DNA from: Oscillospiraceae bacterium
GTDB taxonomy: Bacteria; Bacillota; Clostridia; Oscillospirales; Ruminococcaceae
Length of the DNA stretch: 25,972 bases
Direction of reading: 5' to 3'
NCBI GenBank assembly: GCA_017451665.1
Contig: JAFTNX010000001.1
Location: 1 to 25,972 of the forward strand
Below, piece after piece: positions 1 to 6,768 of the stretch; position 1 is the stretch's first letter; every line of letters begins with the position of its first letter. The position numbers and the translations under genes were made by a program. The notes below the pieces were generated by a model. The model had not been told where the DNA came from. It worked only from the letters and a program-made list of their open reading frames with translations, and searched no databases.

Positions 1-14
1 ATAACTGGATACAT
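1..14 (-). CDS. Start of an unidentified third gene of the aldolase-kinase operon (partial)
   Basis: Fifteen bases after the kinase stop codon an ATG is preceded by an AAAAGGAGA ribosome binding site (about 21-29), and only Met-Tyr-Pro-Val plus a partial codon are visible before the window ends. The short spacing says it is co-transcribed with the kinase. An isomerase is the enzyme missing from a kinase/aldolase pathway, and L-fucose isomerases often begin with a short x-P-x-I-G-I-R-P segment, so an isomerase is a reasonable guess, but four residues cannot identify it. Confidence 0.55.
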
Positions 15-29
15 AAAAATCTCTCCTTT

Positions 30-1520
30 TTAATTTAATGCTGTTTCCTTAACAAACATAATCTCTAAAAATCTGTCGTATGCCTCGTTTATTTCCGAAG
101 AATCCCCCGTCGGTTTGTAGGTAACTGTTTCTTCGGAATTTCTTATAATCCTTCTTGCGTGGGAAATATCCTCGATTTCCCCGTGAGAAATAAGCTGAAT
201 AGCGATATTTCCCAAAACTGTCGCCTCAATCGGGCCTGCAACCACCTTTTTCTGGCATATATCAGCAACCGTCTGACAAAGCAGTTTGTCCTTGATTCCT
301 CCACCCACAATATGAATTGTGTCGTAGTCTTTTCCCGTAGCTTCGCTCAAAAGCTCAATGGTGTATCTGTACTTCATTGCAAGGGATTCATAAATACATC
401 TTACGATTTCTCCGACCTTTTGTGGGATTTCCTGTCCTGTATTTTTACAATACTCTCTTATTCTTTCAGGAATGTTTCCTGCCGGTGTAAAGTCAGCGTA
501 ATCGGGATTTACAAAAGACTTCAACGCAACAGCCTCTGACGCTTCCTTTGTAAGCTGTGAAAAGGAATATTCAACACCTTCCCTCGCCCACTGTCGTCTG
601 CTTTCCTGAATAAGCCACAAGCCGATAATGTTATTCAAGAGATTTACTGTGCCGTCAAATCCCACCTCGTTAGTAAGGTTTAATCGGCATGTTGTTTCTG
701 AAATAACAGCCTCCTCAAGCTCTGTTCCAAAAAGCGACCATGTACCACAGGAAAGGAAAATAAAGTCCTTATCCTTAGCAGGTGTAGCCATAACTGCGTT
801 TTGTGTATCGTGTTCACAAACAGCAATAACAGGCACTCTCTCAACGCCTAATTCTTCACAAATTTCTTCTGAAAGCATTCCCACAACAGCACCACTTTTT
901 ATAATCGGTGCAAAAAGTCGCTGTGGAATTCCAAGCTTTTTCATAACCTCAACATTCCAGTCCATGGTTTTCGGGTCTAAAAGCTGTGTAGTTGACGCTA
1001 TTGAAAGCTCGGTGTATTTTTCCCCCGTGAGAAAGTAGTTGAACAAATCGGGCATCATAAGTAAGGTTTCTGCGTTATCAAGAATATGAGGACGGTTTTT
1101 ACAAAGGCTTAAAAGCTGAAAAGCCGTATTTATCTCCATAAGCTGATTTCCCGTTTCAAGATAGAGGTCGGTATTTGTAATAAACTTTTCCGAATATGAC
1201 ATCATTCCCTCTGTACGCTTGTCACGGTAGTTTACAGGGTTTTCAATCAGCTGTCCGTCTTTTCCCAGAAGTCCGAAATCCACGCCCCATGTGTTAATTC
1301 CGATACTGTCAAAACCACCATTCTGTTTTGCCTTTAAAATGCCCTGCTTTATTTCAAAAAACAGTCTTAAAGCGTCCCAATAAAAGGTTTTCCCCACCAT
1401 AACAGGGTCGTTTGAAAAACGGTGAATTTCCGTTAAAGATATTTTTTCTCCGTCAAAAGTCCCAAGCATCGCACGTCCTGACGATGCGCCAAAATCAAAA
1501 GCAAGTATCCTCTTTCCCAA
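30..1520 (-). CDS. rhaB: Rhamnulokinase / L-fuculokinase-type FGGY sugar kinase
   Basis: This 496-residue cytoplasmic kinase would phosphorylate a ketose (L-rhamnulose or L-fuculose) at O1 with ATP, producing the substrate of the aldolase encoded just upstream. The N-terminal phosphate-binding loop FDFGASSGR (about 8-16), NTWGVDFGLL (about 76-85), CEHDTQNAV with the presumed catalytic base Asp238 (equivalent to Asp237 of E. coli RhaB), SCGTWSLFG (257-265) and a C-terminal HIVGGGIKDKL are all RhaB-like, and the length is normal. The start is a TTG chosen because a perfect AGGAGG (1528-1533) lies 7 bases upstream and the protein begins directly with the kinase fold. It follows the aldolase by 24 bases in one operon. 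The substrate cannot be fixed from sequence: the kinase is RhaB-type while the aldolase is FucA-sized. Confidence 0.88.
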   Translation of the reverse strand: MGKRILAFDFGASSGRAMLGTFDGEKISLTEIHRFSNDPVMVGKTFYWDALRLFFEIKQGILKAKQNGGFDSIGINTWGVDFGLLGKDGQLIENPVNYRDKRTEGMMSYSEKFITNTDLYLETGNQLMEINTAFQLLSLCKNRPHILDNAETLLMMPDLFNYFLTGEKYTELSIASTTQLLDPKTMDWNVEVMKKLGIPQRLFAPIIKSGAVVGMLSEEICEELGVERVPVIAVCEHDTQNAVMATPAKDKDFIFLSCGTWSLFGTELEEAVISETTCRLNLTNEVGFDGTVNLLNNIIGLWLIQESRRQWAREGVEYSFSQLTKEASEAVALKSFVNPDYADFTPAGNIPERIREYCKNTGQEIPQKVGEIVRCIYESLAMKYRYTIELLSEATGKDYDTIHIVGGGIKDKLLCQTVADICQKKVVAGPIEATVLGNIAIQLISHGEIEDISHARRIIRNSEETVTYKPTGDSSEINEAYDRFLEIMFVKETALN

Positions 1521-1544
1521 AGTGCTACCTCCTTTTTTAAAAAG

Positions 1545-2225
1545 CTATTCCTTAGGGTATTTTTTATAGCCAGGGTGCTTTCCTGTTACGCCGTAGTTAG
1601 GACGCATTCCGATAAGTCTGTCGATATTTTCTCTTGAAATGTCCTTAACTCCTCCAAGAAGTCTTGCAACAAGTGAAATTTTTGCCTGAAGCTCAAGAGT
1701 TTCCATTCTGTAATAAGCAGTAATCAAATCTGCCCCCACTGTCAGCGCACCGTGGTTCTCAAGAAGCATAACGTCGTGCTCCTGAAGATATGGTGTGATT
1801 GCCTCCGGCACCTCGTATGTAGATGGTGTTCCGTATGGTGTAAGTGGAACAGAGCCAACTGCGATAACTGTTTCAATCATACAATAGTCGTCCATCGGAA
1901 GCTGTGCGCAGGCAAAACCTGTTGCAACAGGTGGGTGTGCGTGAACAACAGCCCCTACGTCAGGTCTTTCACGGTAGCATCTCAGGTGCATTTTAACCTC
2001 GCTTGAAGGTCTCCAACCCTCTGCTGCCTCGATAATGTTGAAATCGTCGTCAATAAGTCCGATTTTGTCAGCAGTAATAAATGCCTTGCTTACCCCTGTC
2101 TGTGTTGCAAGGTATCTGCCCTCTGCAACCTTGACAGTTACGTTTCCGTCGTTGGCTGCAACCCAGCCCTGCTGCCACATCTTGTGACAGATATCAACCA
2201 TTTGTTCCTTAATTTCCTCGTACAT
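1545..2225 (-). CDS. fucA: Class II aldolase, L-fuculose-1-phosphate aldolase-like
   Basis: A 226-residue zinc-dependent class II aldolase/adducin-family enzyme that should cleave a ketose-1-phosphate to DHAP plus an aldehyde. Visible active-site elements are the phosphate-binding NDGNVT (25-30, usually GN[VL]S/T), catalytic Glu76 in SSEVKMH, and zinc ligands His95 and His97 in VHAHPP and His158 in ENHGA. The size fits FucA (about 215) rather than RhaD (about 275). The ATG has GGAAGGAAA just upstream. It is the first gene of the operon, followed by the kinase. FucA-type aldolases are known to be promiscuous and also act on 5-deoxyribulose-1-phosphate in nucleoside salvage, which matters because PNP and an MtnA-like isomerase lie upstream. 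Whether it serves fucose, rhamnose or salvage is not decided by sequence. Confidence 0.85.
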   Translation of the reverse strand: MYEEIKEQMVDICHKMWQQGWVAANDGNVTVKVAEGRYLATQTGVSKAFITADKIGLIDDDFNIIEAAEGWRPSSEVKMHLRCYRERPDVGAVVHAHPPVATGFACAQLPMDDYCMIETVIAVGSVPLTPYGTPSTYEVPEAITPYLQEHDVMLLENHGALTVGADLITAYYRMETLELQAKISLVARLLGGVKDISRENIDRLIGMRPNYGVTGKHPGYKKYPKE

Positions 2226-2300
2226 AACAAATTTCCTTCCTTTTTCGCAAAATAATGCTAATTATCCACAATATAATACTAAACTGTAATCGTTATCATA

Positions 2301-2306
2301 ATTATA
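2301..2306 (-). promoter_or_regulatory. Candidate -10 element of the aldolase-kinase promoter
   Basis: TATAAT on the minus strand, 76 bases upstream of the aldolase ATG, in an AT-rich tract. No convincing -35 hexamer lies at the right distance, and that position is occupied by one arm of the inverted repeat at 2312-2355, as expected for a regulated promoter. Confidence 0.45.
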
Positions 2307-2311
2307 AAACA

Positions 2312-2355
2312 TTTCACCTCAAAAGTCCATTAGTTTTTGACCTTTGAGGTGTAAA
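2312..2355. promoter_or_regulatory. Long inverted repeat, candidate operator for the aldolase-kinase operon
   Basis: The arms TTTCACCTCAAAAGTC (2312-2327) and GACCTTTGAGGTGTAAA (2339-2355) are near-perfect reverse complements, with a CACCTCAAA core identical in both and an 11-base centre. The repeat lies immediately upstream of the TATAAT at 2301-2306, over the -35 region. A dimeric repressor or activator site is the simplest reading. As minus-strand RNA it would also fold into a stem of about 13 pairs, but transcription would have to start farther upstream. No regulator gene is in the window. Confidence 0.5.
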
Positions 2356-2439
2356 ATTTCTATGTAATTTTTAGTGCAAATTTACTAAAGTAAGGTTGGT
2401 AGCCACAAAGAAGTATATTATATGAAGTTATCGTGGAGA

Positions 2440-2490
2440 AACCTTTCTGAAGAAAGGTTGTCCCCAACAACAATCCGAAGGATTTTTGTT
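2440..2490. repeat. Two adjacent hairpins in the intergenic dyad cluster
   Basis: The first is AACCTTTC-TGAA-GAAAGGTT at 2440-2459, a perfect 8-bp stem. The second pairs AACAACAATCC (2466-2476) with GGATTTTTGTT (2480-2490), 11 positions with one mismatch around a 3-base loop. They are 6 bases apart, separated by a C-rich run, and neither has a U-tract on either strand, so they do not look like terminators. A dispersed intergenic repeat is possible but only one copy is visible. Confidence 0.5.
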
Positions 2491-2518
2491 AGCCCCTATT
2501 CCAAAGACTTTAATACTG

Positions 2519-2556
2519 ATTTGAGCCTGATAGGATAAACCCTATCAGGCTCAAAT
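2519..2556. repeat. Perfect 16-bp inverted repeat
   Basis: ATTTGAGCCTGATAGG (2519-2534) is exactly repeated in reverse complement at 2541-2556 around a 6-base centre. The similarity continues imperfectly outward (ACTTTAATACT on the left against AGTATTTA-like sequence on the right), so the full dyad may span roughly 2507-2570. A stem this long with no U-tract right after it is more like a mobile or repeat-element hairpin or a structured RNA than an intrinsic terminator. Confidence 0.6.
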
Positions 2557-2607
2557 TAAATACTAAAGTTTTAGGAAAAGAGTTTGAGAAATAACCCTAT
2601 AATATGA

Positions 2608-2660
2608 GTAATTTTCGGTTTTGGAACAAAACGGCGAGGAAATCGAGCCGAGAAAATTAC
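2608..2660. repeat. Nested dyads able to form a three-way junction
   Basis: GTAATTTTC (2608-2616) pairs perfectly with GAAAATTAC (2652-2660). The interior contains GTTTTG/CAAAAC and CGGC/GCCG stems, so a branched fold is possible on either strand. The right arm is shared with the hairpin at 2651-2697, so the two folds compete. No function can be assigned. Confidence 0.4.
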
Positions 2661-2697
2661 CAAAGGCTCTCGCTTAGCGAGAGCCAGGTTTTCTCAA
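2651..2697 (-). terminator. Strong GC-rich hairpin downstream of mtnA, possible terminator
   Basis: A perfect 9-bp stem GGCTCTCGC/GCGAGAGCC with a 3-base loop (2665-2685) starts 28 bases past the mtnA stop. Flanking GAGAAAA and TTTTCTC segments can extend it with bulges. On the mtnA strand it is followed by TTTGGTAATTTTC, a poor U-tract, so termination is plausible but not textbook. Confidence 0.4.
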
Positions 2698-2713
2698 TAA
2701 GTCCGTGTAATAC

Positions 2714-3757
2714 TTATCTGTGACCTCTCAACTTATCATAAAGGCTTTTTTCAAAAGGTGGATAGCAGATACCTTTTTCTGTTACGATGGCAGTTATCAG
2801 GCTGTTATCGGTGACATCAAAGGACGGATTATAGCACTTCACCTCAGGCGCAACAGCCTTTTTATAGTGCATTGTTCGTATTTCTTCACCGTCACGAAGT
2901 TCGATTTTTATGTCGTCGCCCGTTTTACAGTTAAAGTCAACAGTTGACGACGGACAGAATACATAAAAAGGAACTCCGTAATATTTCGCAAGGACAGCCA
3001 CTCCGCTTGTGCCGATTTTGTTGGCAGTATCGCCGTTCTTCGCTACTCGGTCACAGCCCACAAAAACAGCGTTAATTCTGCCCTCTTTCATCACAATTGA
3101 CGCCATATTGTCGCATATAAGCGTCACGTCAGCACCTGCGTTTTTAAGCTCAAGGGCAGTTATTCTCGCTCCCTGCAACAAAGGTCGGGTTTCGTCAACA
3201 TAACAGTGAAACTCCATTCCCTTTTCAAGTCCCAAAATAATAGGCCCGAGACCTGTTCCGTATTTGCTTGTAGCAAGAGGCCCTGCGTTGCAGTGAGTTA
3301 AAATTCCGTCACCGTCTTTTACGAGAGAAAGTCCGTATTCCGAGATTTTTTTACACATCAAAACGTCTTCCTCGTAGATTGAAACAGCCTCTTTTTTGAG
3401 AATTTCTGAAATTTCAGCCTTGGATTTTTCGCAGTTTTATTCTGCTTTTTTAATCATTCTGCCCACTGCCCAGCTTAAATTCACAGCAGTAGGACGTGCG
3501 CTGTTTAAATATTCCCCCAAGTCTTTAAGTTCACTCAGAAAATCCTCTTCCGAAAGCATTCGCCCAAGAGAATACATACACATTCCTGCAAAAATCCCGA
3601 TACATGGCGCACCTCTGACCTTGAGCATTTTTATAGCTTCAAAAGCTGACTCTTTTGTTTTTATTTTTTCGTAAACTATCTGGTCAGGCAGTTTTGTCTG
3701 GTCTAAAATTACCACAAAATCGTCGTTTTCGTCAAGTCTGACATTCACAAGTTCCAT
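2714..3757 (-). pseudogene. mtnA: S-methyl-5-thioribose-1-phosphate isomerase (MtnA-like), interrupted by one in-frame TAA
   Basis: The 348-codon frame is colinear with MtnA from end to end, but codon 107 (3437-3439) is TAA. The two halves lie in the same frame, so this is a nonsense change, not a frameshift. Visible family features are VRGAP with CIGIFAG before the stop, and after it THCNAG with Cys156 and VGCDRVAKNGDTANKIGT with Asp236, matching catalytic Cys160 and Asp240 of B. subtilis MtnA at a constant offset of 4. The enzyme isomerises (methylthio- or 5-deoxy-)ribose-1-phosphate to the ribulose-1-phosphate. The ATG overlaps the PNP stop (TGATG), so translation is coupled. The downstream half has only a TTG (3361) without a convincing ribosome binding site. 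A sequencing error, a recent mutation or readthrough are all possible. I infer that the gene was functional until very recently. Confidence 0.85.
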
Positions 3758-4587
3758 CAGATTTTACCAAGCTCCCCGATTATTTTTGTAACAAGCTCCT
3801 TAAAAATCGGTGCTGTTCTGTCGGCAGTTTCCTTAACCTCCTCGTGTGTGAGAGGGTTGTCGGTCATTCCACAAGCAAGGTTTGAAATGCAGGAAATTCC
3901 ACAGATTTTCATACCCATATGGTTAGCAACAGTTGCCTCAACAGCAGTAGACATTCCCACTGCGTCAGCTCCTAAGTTTCTGAACATTCTGATTTCTGCC
4001 TTGCTTTCATAAGCAGGGCCTGCTGTCTGGAGATAAACGCCCTTTTTAAGCTTGATGTTATTCTCCTTGGCAGTATTCTCGATAATTTCACGGATATTCT
4101 TATCATAAATATCCGACATATCAGGAAAACGCACGCCCAGTTCATCAATATTTTCGCCCTTCAATGCGCTTGGAACGAATGAGGAAATATGGTCCTCGAT
4201 AAGCATAAGGTCCCCTGCTTTAAAGTCAAAATTCACGCCACCTGCTGCATTTGTCAAAAACAGGATTTCAGCGCCCATCATCTTCATAAGTCTTACGGGA
4301 AGCACAACATCAGTTGGTTCATAGCCTTCATAGAGGTGAACTCTGCCCTGCATAATAACAGTTTTAACGCCCATTACCTCACAAAAAACAAATCTTCCCT
4401 TATGTCCTGCAACAGTTGACACAGGAAAACCGGCGATTTCGTTATAGTCAATAACCCCATCAATCTTCTGACAGTCAGCGAAATCCCCCAGTCCCGAGCC
4501 TAAAATCAGCGCCACCTTTGGCTTATAAGGGATTTTATCCTTAACACATTCAAAGCAATCAAGCAGTTTTTCATAAACCTTATTCAT
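3757..4587 (-). CDS. punA: Purine nucleoside phosphorylase, trimeric type
   Basis: A 276-residue phosphorylase of the human-PNP/PunA family that splits purine nucleosides with phosphate into base and pentose-1-phosphate. The active-site set is complete: LGSGLG with Ser31, His62 in GHKGRF, Arg82/His84 in GRVHLYEG, Ala115 in TNAAGG, Glu194, Met212/Ser213 and Asn236, matching human Ser33, His64, Arg84, His86, Ala116, Glu201, Met219/Ser220 and Asn243. The Asn at 236 favours 6-oxopurines (inosine, guanosine); methylthioadenosine phosphorylases carry Asp there. It is the first gene of an operon with the MtnA-like isomerase, which would act on its sugar-phosphate product. The ATG has GAGGTGG close upstream. 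Confidence 0.92.
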   Translation of the reverse strand: MNKVYEKLLDCFECVKDKIPYKPKVALILGSGLGDFADCQKIDGVIDYNEIAGFPVSTVAGHKGRFVFCEVMGVKTVIMQGRVHLYEGYEPTDVVLPVRLMKMMGAEILFLTNAAGGVNFDFKAGDLMLIEDHISSFVPSALKGENIDELGVRFPDMSDIYDKNIREIIENTAKENNIKLKKGVYLQTAGPAYESKAEIRMFRNLGADAVGMSTAVEATVANHMGMKICGISCISNLACGMTDNPLTHEEVKETADRTAPIFKELVTKIIGELGKI

Positions 4588-4606
4588 AATTCCACCTCAA
4601 ACATAA

Positions 4607-4615
4607 ATTATATCA
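4607..4615 (-). promoter_or_regulatory. Extended -10 promoter of punA-mtnA
   Basis: TGATATAAT on the minus strand (TGn plus a perfect TATAAT), about 20 bases before the punA ATG and downstream of the ribosomal-operon terminator. No clear -35 is seen, as is usual for extended -10 promoters. The implied leader is only about a dozen bases. Confidence 0.5.
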
Positions 4616-4649
4616 CTTTGATTTTACCACATCTTTTATTTTTTTGCAA

Positions 4650-4682
4650 CAAAAAAGGTGTCAGATTTAACTCTGACACCTT
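4650..4682 (-). terminator. Intrinsic terminator of the S10-spc-alpha superoperon
   Basis: Sixteen bases after the rplQ stop, AAGGTGTCAGA and TCTGACACCTT form a perfect 11-bp stem with a 6-base loop, followed on the minus strand by a run of T. It separates ribosomal transcription from the punA promoter about 40 bases further on. Confidence 0.92.
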
Positions 4683-4697
4683 AATTTATGGTATTTA

Positions 4698-5039
4698 TTA
4701 AACAAGCTGAATGATAGCCATTTCAGCAGCGTCACCACGACGTGGTCCAATCTTGATGATTTTTGTGTATCCACCCTTACGTTCAGCGTAGCTTGGTGCG
4801 ATTTCATCAAAAAGCTTCTTTGCAACGCTTTCCTTTGTAACGTATGCAAGAACCTGTCTCTTTGAGTGGAGGTCGCCCACCTTACCCAAAGTAATCATCT
4901 TTTCAGTCATAGCGCTTACTTCTTTAGCTCTGGTTACAGTTGTTTCAATCTTACCGTTTTCGAGAAGGAAGGTAACCATTGCTCTGAGCATTGCTTTTCT
5001 GTGGTCGGTTGCTCTTCCCAACTTTCTTGTACCTGGCAT
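4698..5039 (-). CDS. rplQ: 50S ribosomal protein L17
   Basis: A 113-residue L17 of normal bacterial length, located near the peptide exit tunnel of the large subunit. It begins MPGTRKLGR and contains the family block RKAMLRAMVTFLLENGKIETT (about 14-34) and the ending GPRRGDAAEMAIIQLV. It is the last gene of the superoperon, 16 bases after rpoA and just before the terminator. The start is supported by an AAGGAGTG ribosome binding site. Confidence 0.97.
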   Translation of the reverse strand: MPGTRKLGRATDHRKAMLRAMVTFLLENGKIETTVTRAKEVSAMTEKMITLGKVGDLHSKRQVLAYVTKESVAKKLFDEIAPSYAERKGGYTKIIKIGPRRGDAAEMAIIQLV

Positions 5040-5055
5040 AGATATTCACTCCTTA

Positions 5056-6015
5056 TTAATCATTATCTTCTGAGCTAAGGTCATAACCCAAAGACTTGAG
5101 CTTTTCCTTAACCTCATCAAACGACTTCTTTCCGAGGTTTCTGACCTTCATCATTTCCTCTTCGCTCTTTTCAATCAAGTCGTTTACGGTATTTATTCCT
5201 GCACGCTTAAGACAGTTAAATGAACGTACAGACAAGTCAAGTTCCTCAATGGTCATCGCAAGGATTGTCTTGTTATCCTTGTCATCCTTTTCAGCCATCA
5301 TCTCAACAACGCTTGCCTCTTCTGAGAGGTCGATGAAGAGATTAAGATGCTCAGTGAGGAGTTTGGCTGCGATTGAGATAGCTTCCTTAGCCGAGATTGT
5401 TCCATCTGTCCAAACCTCGATGATAAGCTTATCATAGTCGGTAATCTGTCCTACACGAGCGTTTTCCACTGTGTAATTTACCTTTAATACCGGTGTGTAA
5501 ATACTGTCAACAGCAATAATTCCGATTGGAGCATTTACCATTGCAGCTTTATTCTTTTCTGCAGAAACGTATCCTCTTCCCTTATCGAGAACAATTTCCA
5601 TATAGAGCTTAGCACCAGCTCCGAGAGTAGCAATATGCATATCCGGAACGAGAATATTAACTTCTGAGTCAGTTTTGATATCTCCTGCTGTAACAACGCA
5701 TTCGCCTTCAGCTTCGATATAAACTGTCTTAGGGCCTTCGCCCTCAAGCTTTGCTGTAAGTCCCTTGAGGTTAAGAATGATTTCTGTTACATCTTCCTTA
5801 ACGCCTGGGATTGTTGAAAGCTCATGGTGTACTCCGTCAATCTTTACTGATGTAACTGCTACACCAGGAAGTGATGAAAGAAGTACTCTTCTGAGGCTGT
5901 TTCCAAGAGTTGTACCATAGCCACGCTCCAAAGGTGCCAAAACAAACTTACCGTATGTCCCGTCACTTTTGAGGTCTCTGCATTCGATTTCAGGCTTTTC
6001 GATTTTTTCCAGCAT
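5056..6015 (-). CDS. rpoA: DNA-directed RNA polymerase subunit alpha
   Basis: A 319-residue alpha subunit. The N-terminal domain has LERGYGTTLGNSLRRVLLSSLPG (about 28-50), the dimerisation and beta/beta'-binding signature. The linker is acidic, and the C-terminal domain (about 250-315) holds the helix-hairpin-helix RSFNCLKRAGINTVNDL and RNLGKKSFDEVKEKL used to contact UP elements and activators. It lies between rpsD and rplQ as in other Firmicutes. A GGGAGGG precedes the ATG. The 128-base spacer from rpsD is unusually long for this operon and holds a hairpin. Confidence 0.98.
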   Translation of the reverse strand: MLEKIEKPEIECRDLKSDGTYGKFVLAPLERGYGTTLGNSLRRVLLSSLPGVAVTSVKIDGVHHELSTIPGVKEDVTEIILNLKGLTAKLEGEGPKTVYIEAEGECVVTAGDIKTDSEVNILVPDMHIATLGAGAKLYMEIVLDKGRGYVSAEKNKAAMVNAPIGIIAVDSIYTPVLKVNYTVENARVGQITDYDKLIIEVWTDGTISAKEAISIAAKLLTEHLNLFIDLSEEASVVEMMAEKDDKDNKTILAMTIEELDLSVRSFNCLKRAGINTVNDLIEKSEEEMMKVRNLGKKSFDEVKEKLKSLGYDLSSEDND

Positions 6016-6078
6016 TTAAAACCCTCCCGTTTTAAAAAAACTTAATTGTGGTTTTTAGCGAATGAATCAAGCAATATT

Positions 6079-6126
6079 CCTTAAGGAACCTGCCAAAATC
6101 GTTGTTAAGGCAGTGTTCCACAAAGG
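6079..6126 (-). promoter_or_regulatory. Structured RNA element in the rpsD-rpoA spacer
   Basis: As minus-strand RNA, GGAAC-a-CTGCC pairs with GGCAG-GTTCC around a 14-base loop, with an outer CCTT/AAGG pairing, giving a stem of about 14 pairs with one bulged A and small internal loops. There is no U-tract, so it is not a terminator. Its position just after rpsD and before rpoA would suit autoregulation by an r-protein such as S4, an RNA processing site, or a stability element. Confidence 0.55.
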
Positions 6127-6143
6127 ACATAAAGCTATATCGA

Positions 6144-6740
6144 TTATTTTGAGTACAACTCGACAATAAGGTGTTCTTCGATTTCGTAGTCGAGGTCTTC
6201 CTTAACTGGAAGTCTTGTAACCTTAGCTGTCTGTGCATCCTTGTTCATGTCGAGCCATGTAGGAACAATTCTGCCGTTTGTAGCTTCTACGATTTCCTTA
6301 AACTTAGTGCTCTTCTTTGAGTTTTCTCTGAGTGAGATAACGTCTCCAACCTTGATTCTGTAAGAAGGAATGTCAACTCTGCTTCCGTTTACGTCAAAAT
6401 GACCGTGAACAACAAGCTGTCTTGCTTCTCTTCTTGTCATAGCAAGTCCCATTCTGAAAACTACATTGTCAAGTCTTGTTTCAAGCATAGTAAGAAGGTT
6501 TGAACCAGCCTGGCCTTCCATCTTTTCTGCAAGTTCAAAGTAGTGGTGGAACTGCTTTTCGAGCATTCCATAGATGAACTTGAGCTTCTGCTTTTCTCTG
6601 AGCTGAAGTCCGTATTCACTTACTTTCTTTCTCTTGTTTGCGTTAGGGTCACGCTTTGTTTCCTTAGCTACACCCATAACCATTGGGCTGATTCCGAGAG
6701 CTTTACATCTCTTGAGAATTGGTTCTCTGCTTACTGCCAT
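6144..6740 (-). CDS. rpsD: 30S ribosomal protein S4
   Basis: A 198-residue S4, a primary 16S rRNA binder that nucleates small-subunit assembly. It has the N-terminal MAVSREPILKRCKALG with a single Cys, so it is the zinc-free form, and an S4 RNA-binding domain at about 87-150 (LETRLDNVVFRMGLAMTRREARQLV, GHFDVNG). In many bacteria S4 also represses its own operon; here both flanking spacers contain hairpins. GGAGG lies before the ATG. Confidence 0.97.
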   Translation of the reverse strand: MAVSREPILKRCKALGISPMVMGVAKETKRDPNANKRKKVSEYGLQLREKQKLKFIYGMLEKQFHHYFELAEKMEGQAGSNLLTMLETRLDNVVFRMGLAMTRREARQLVVHGHFDVNGSRVDIPSYRIKVGDVISLRENSKKSTKFKEIVEATNGRIVPTWLDMNKDAQTAKVTRLPVKEDLDYEIEEHLIVELYSK

Positions 6741-6768
6741 AATTTTTTCCTCCGTTTTCTAAATAGTA

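Larger units (their letters stand above)
2226..2713. other. Non-coding, dyad-rich spacer between mtnA and the aldolase operon
   Basis: About 490 bases with no credible coding frame. The part nearest the aldolase holds its ribosome binding site, a TATAAT and the operator-like inverted repeat. The rest (about 2440-2697) is a chain of hairpins described as separate entries. Such dense, unrelated dyads suggest a repeat element inserted between two operons, a structured RNA, or a terminator cluster after mtnA. Confidence 0.6.

Noticed and set aside
2720..2947. Plus-strand open frames across 159-1038, 1752-2006 and 2720-4419
   Set aside because: They are antisense shadows of the well-recognised kinase, aldolase, mtnA and PNP genes and have no ribosome binding sites or family features.
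4588..4697. SAM or other riboswitch before punA-mtnA
   Set aside because: The leader implied by the extended -10 promoter is only about a dozen bases, leaving no room for an aptamer.
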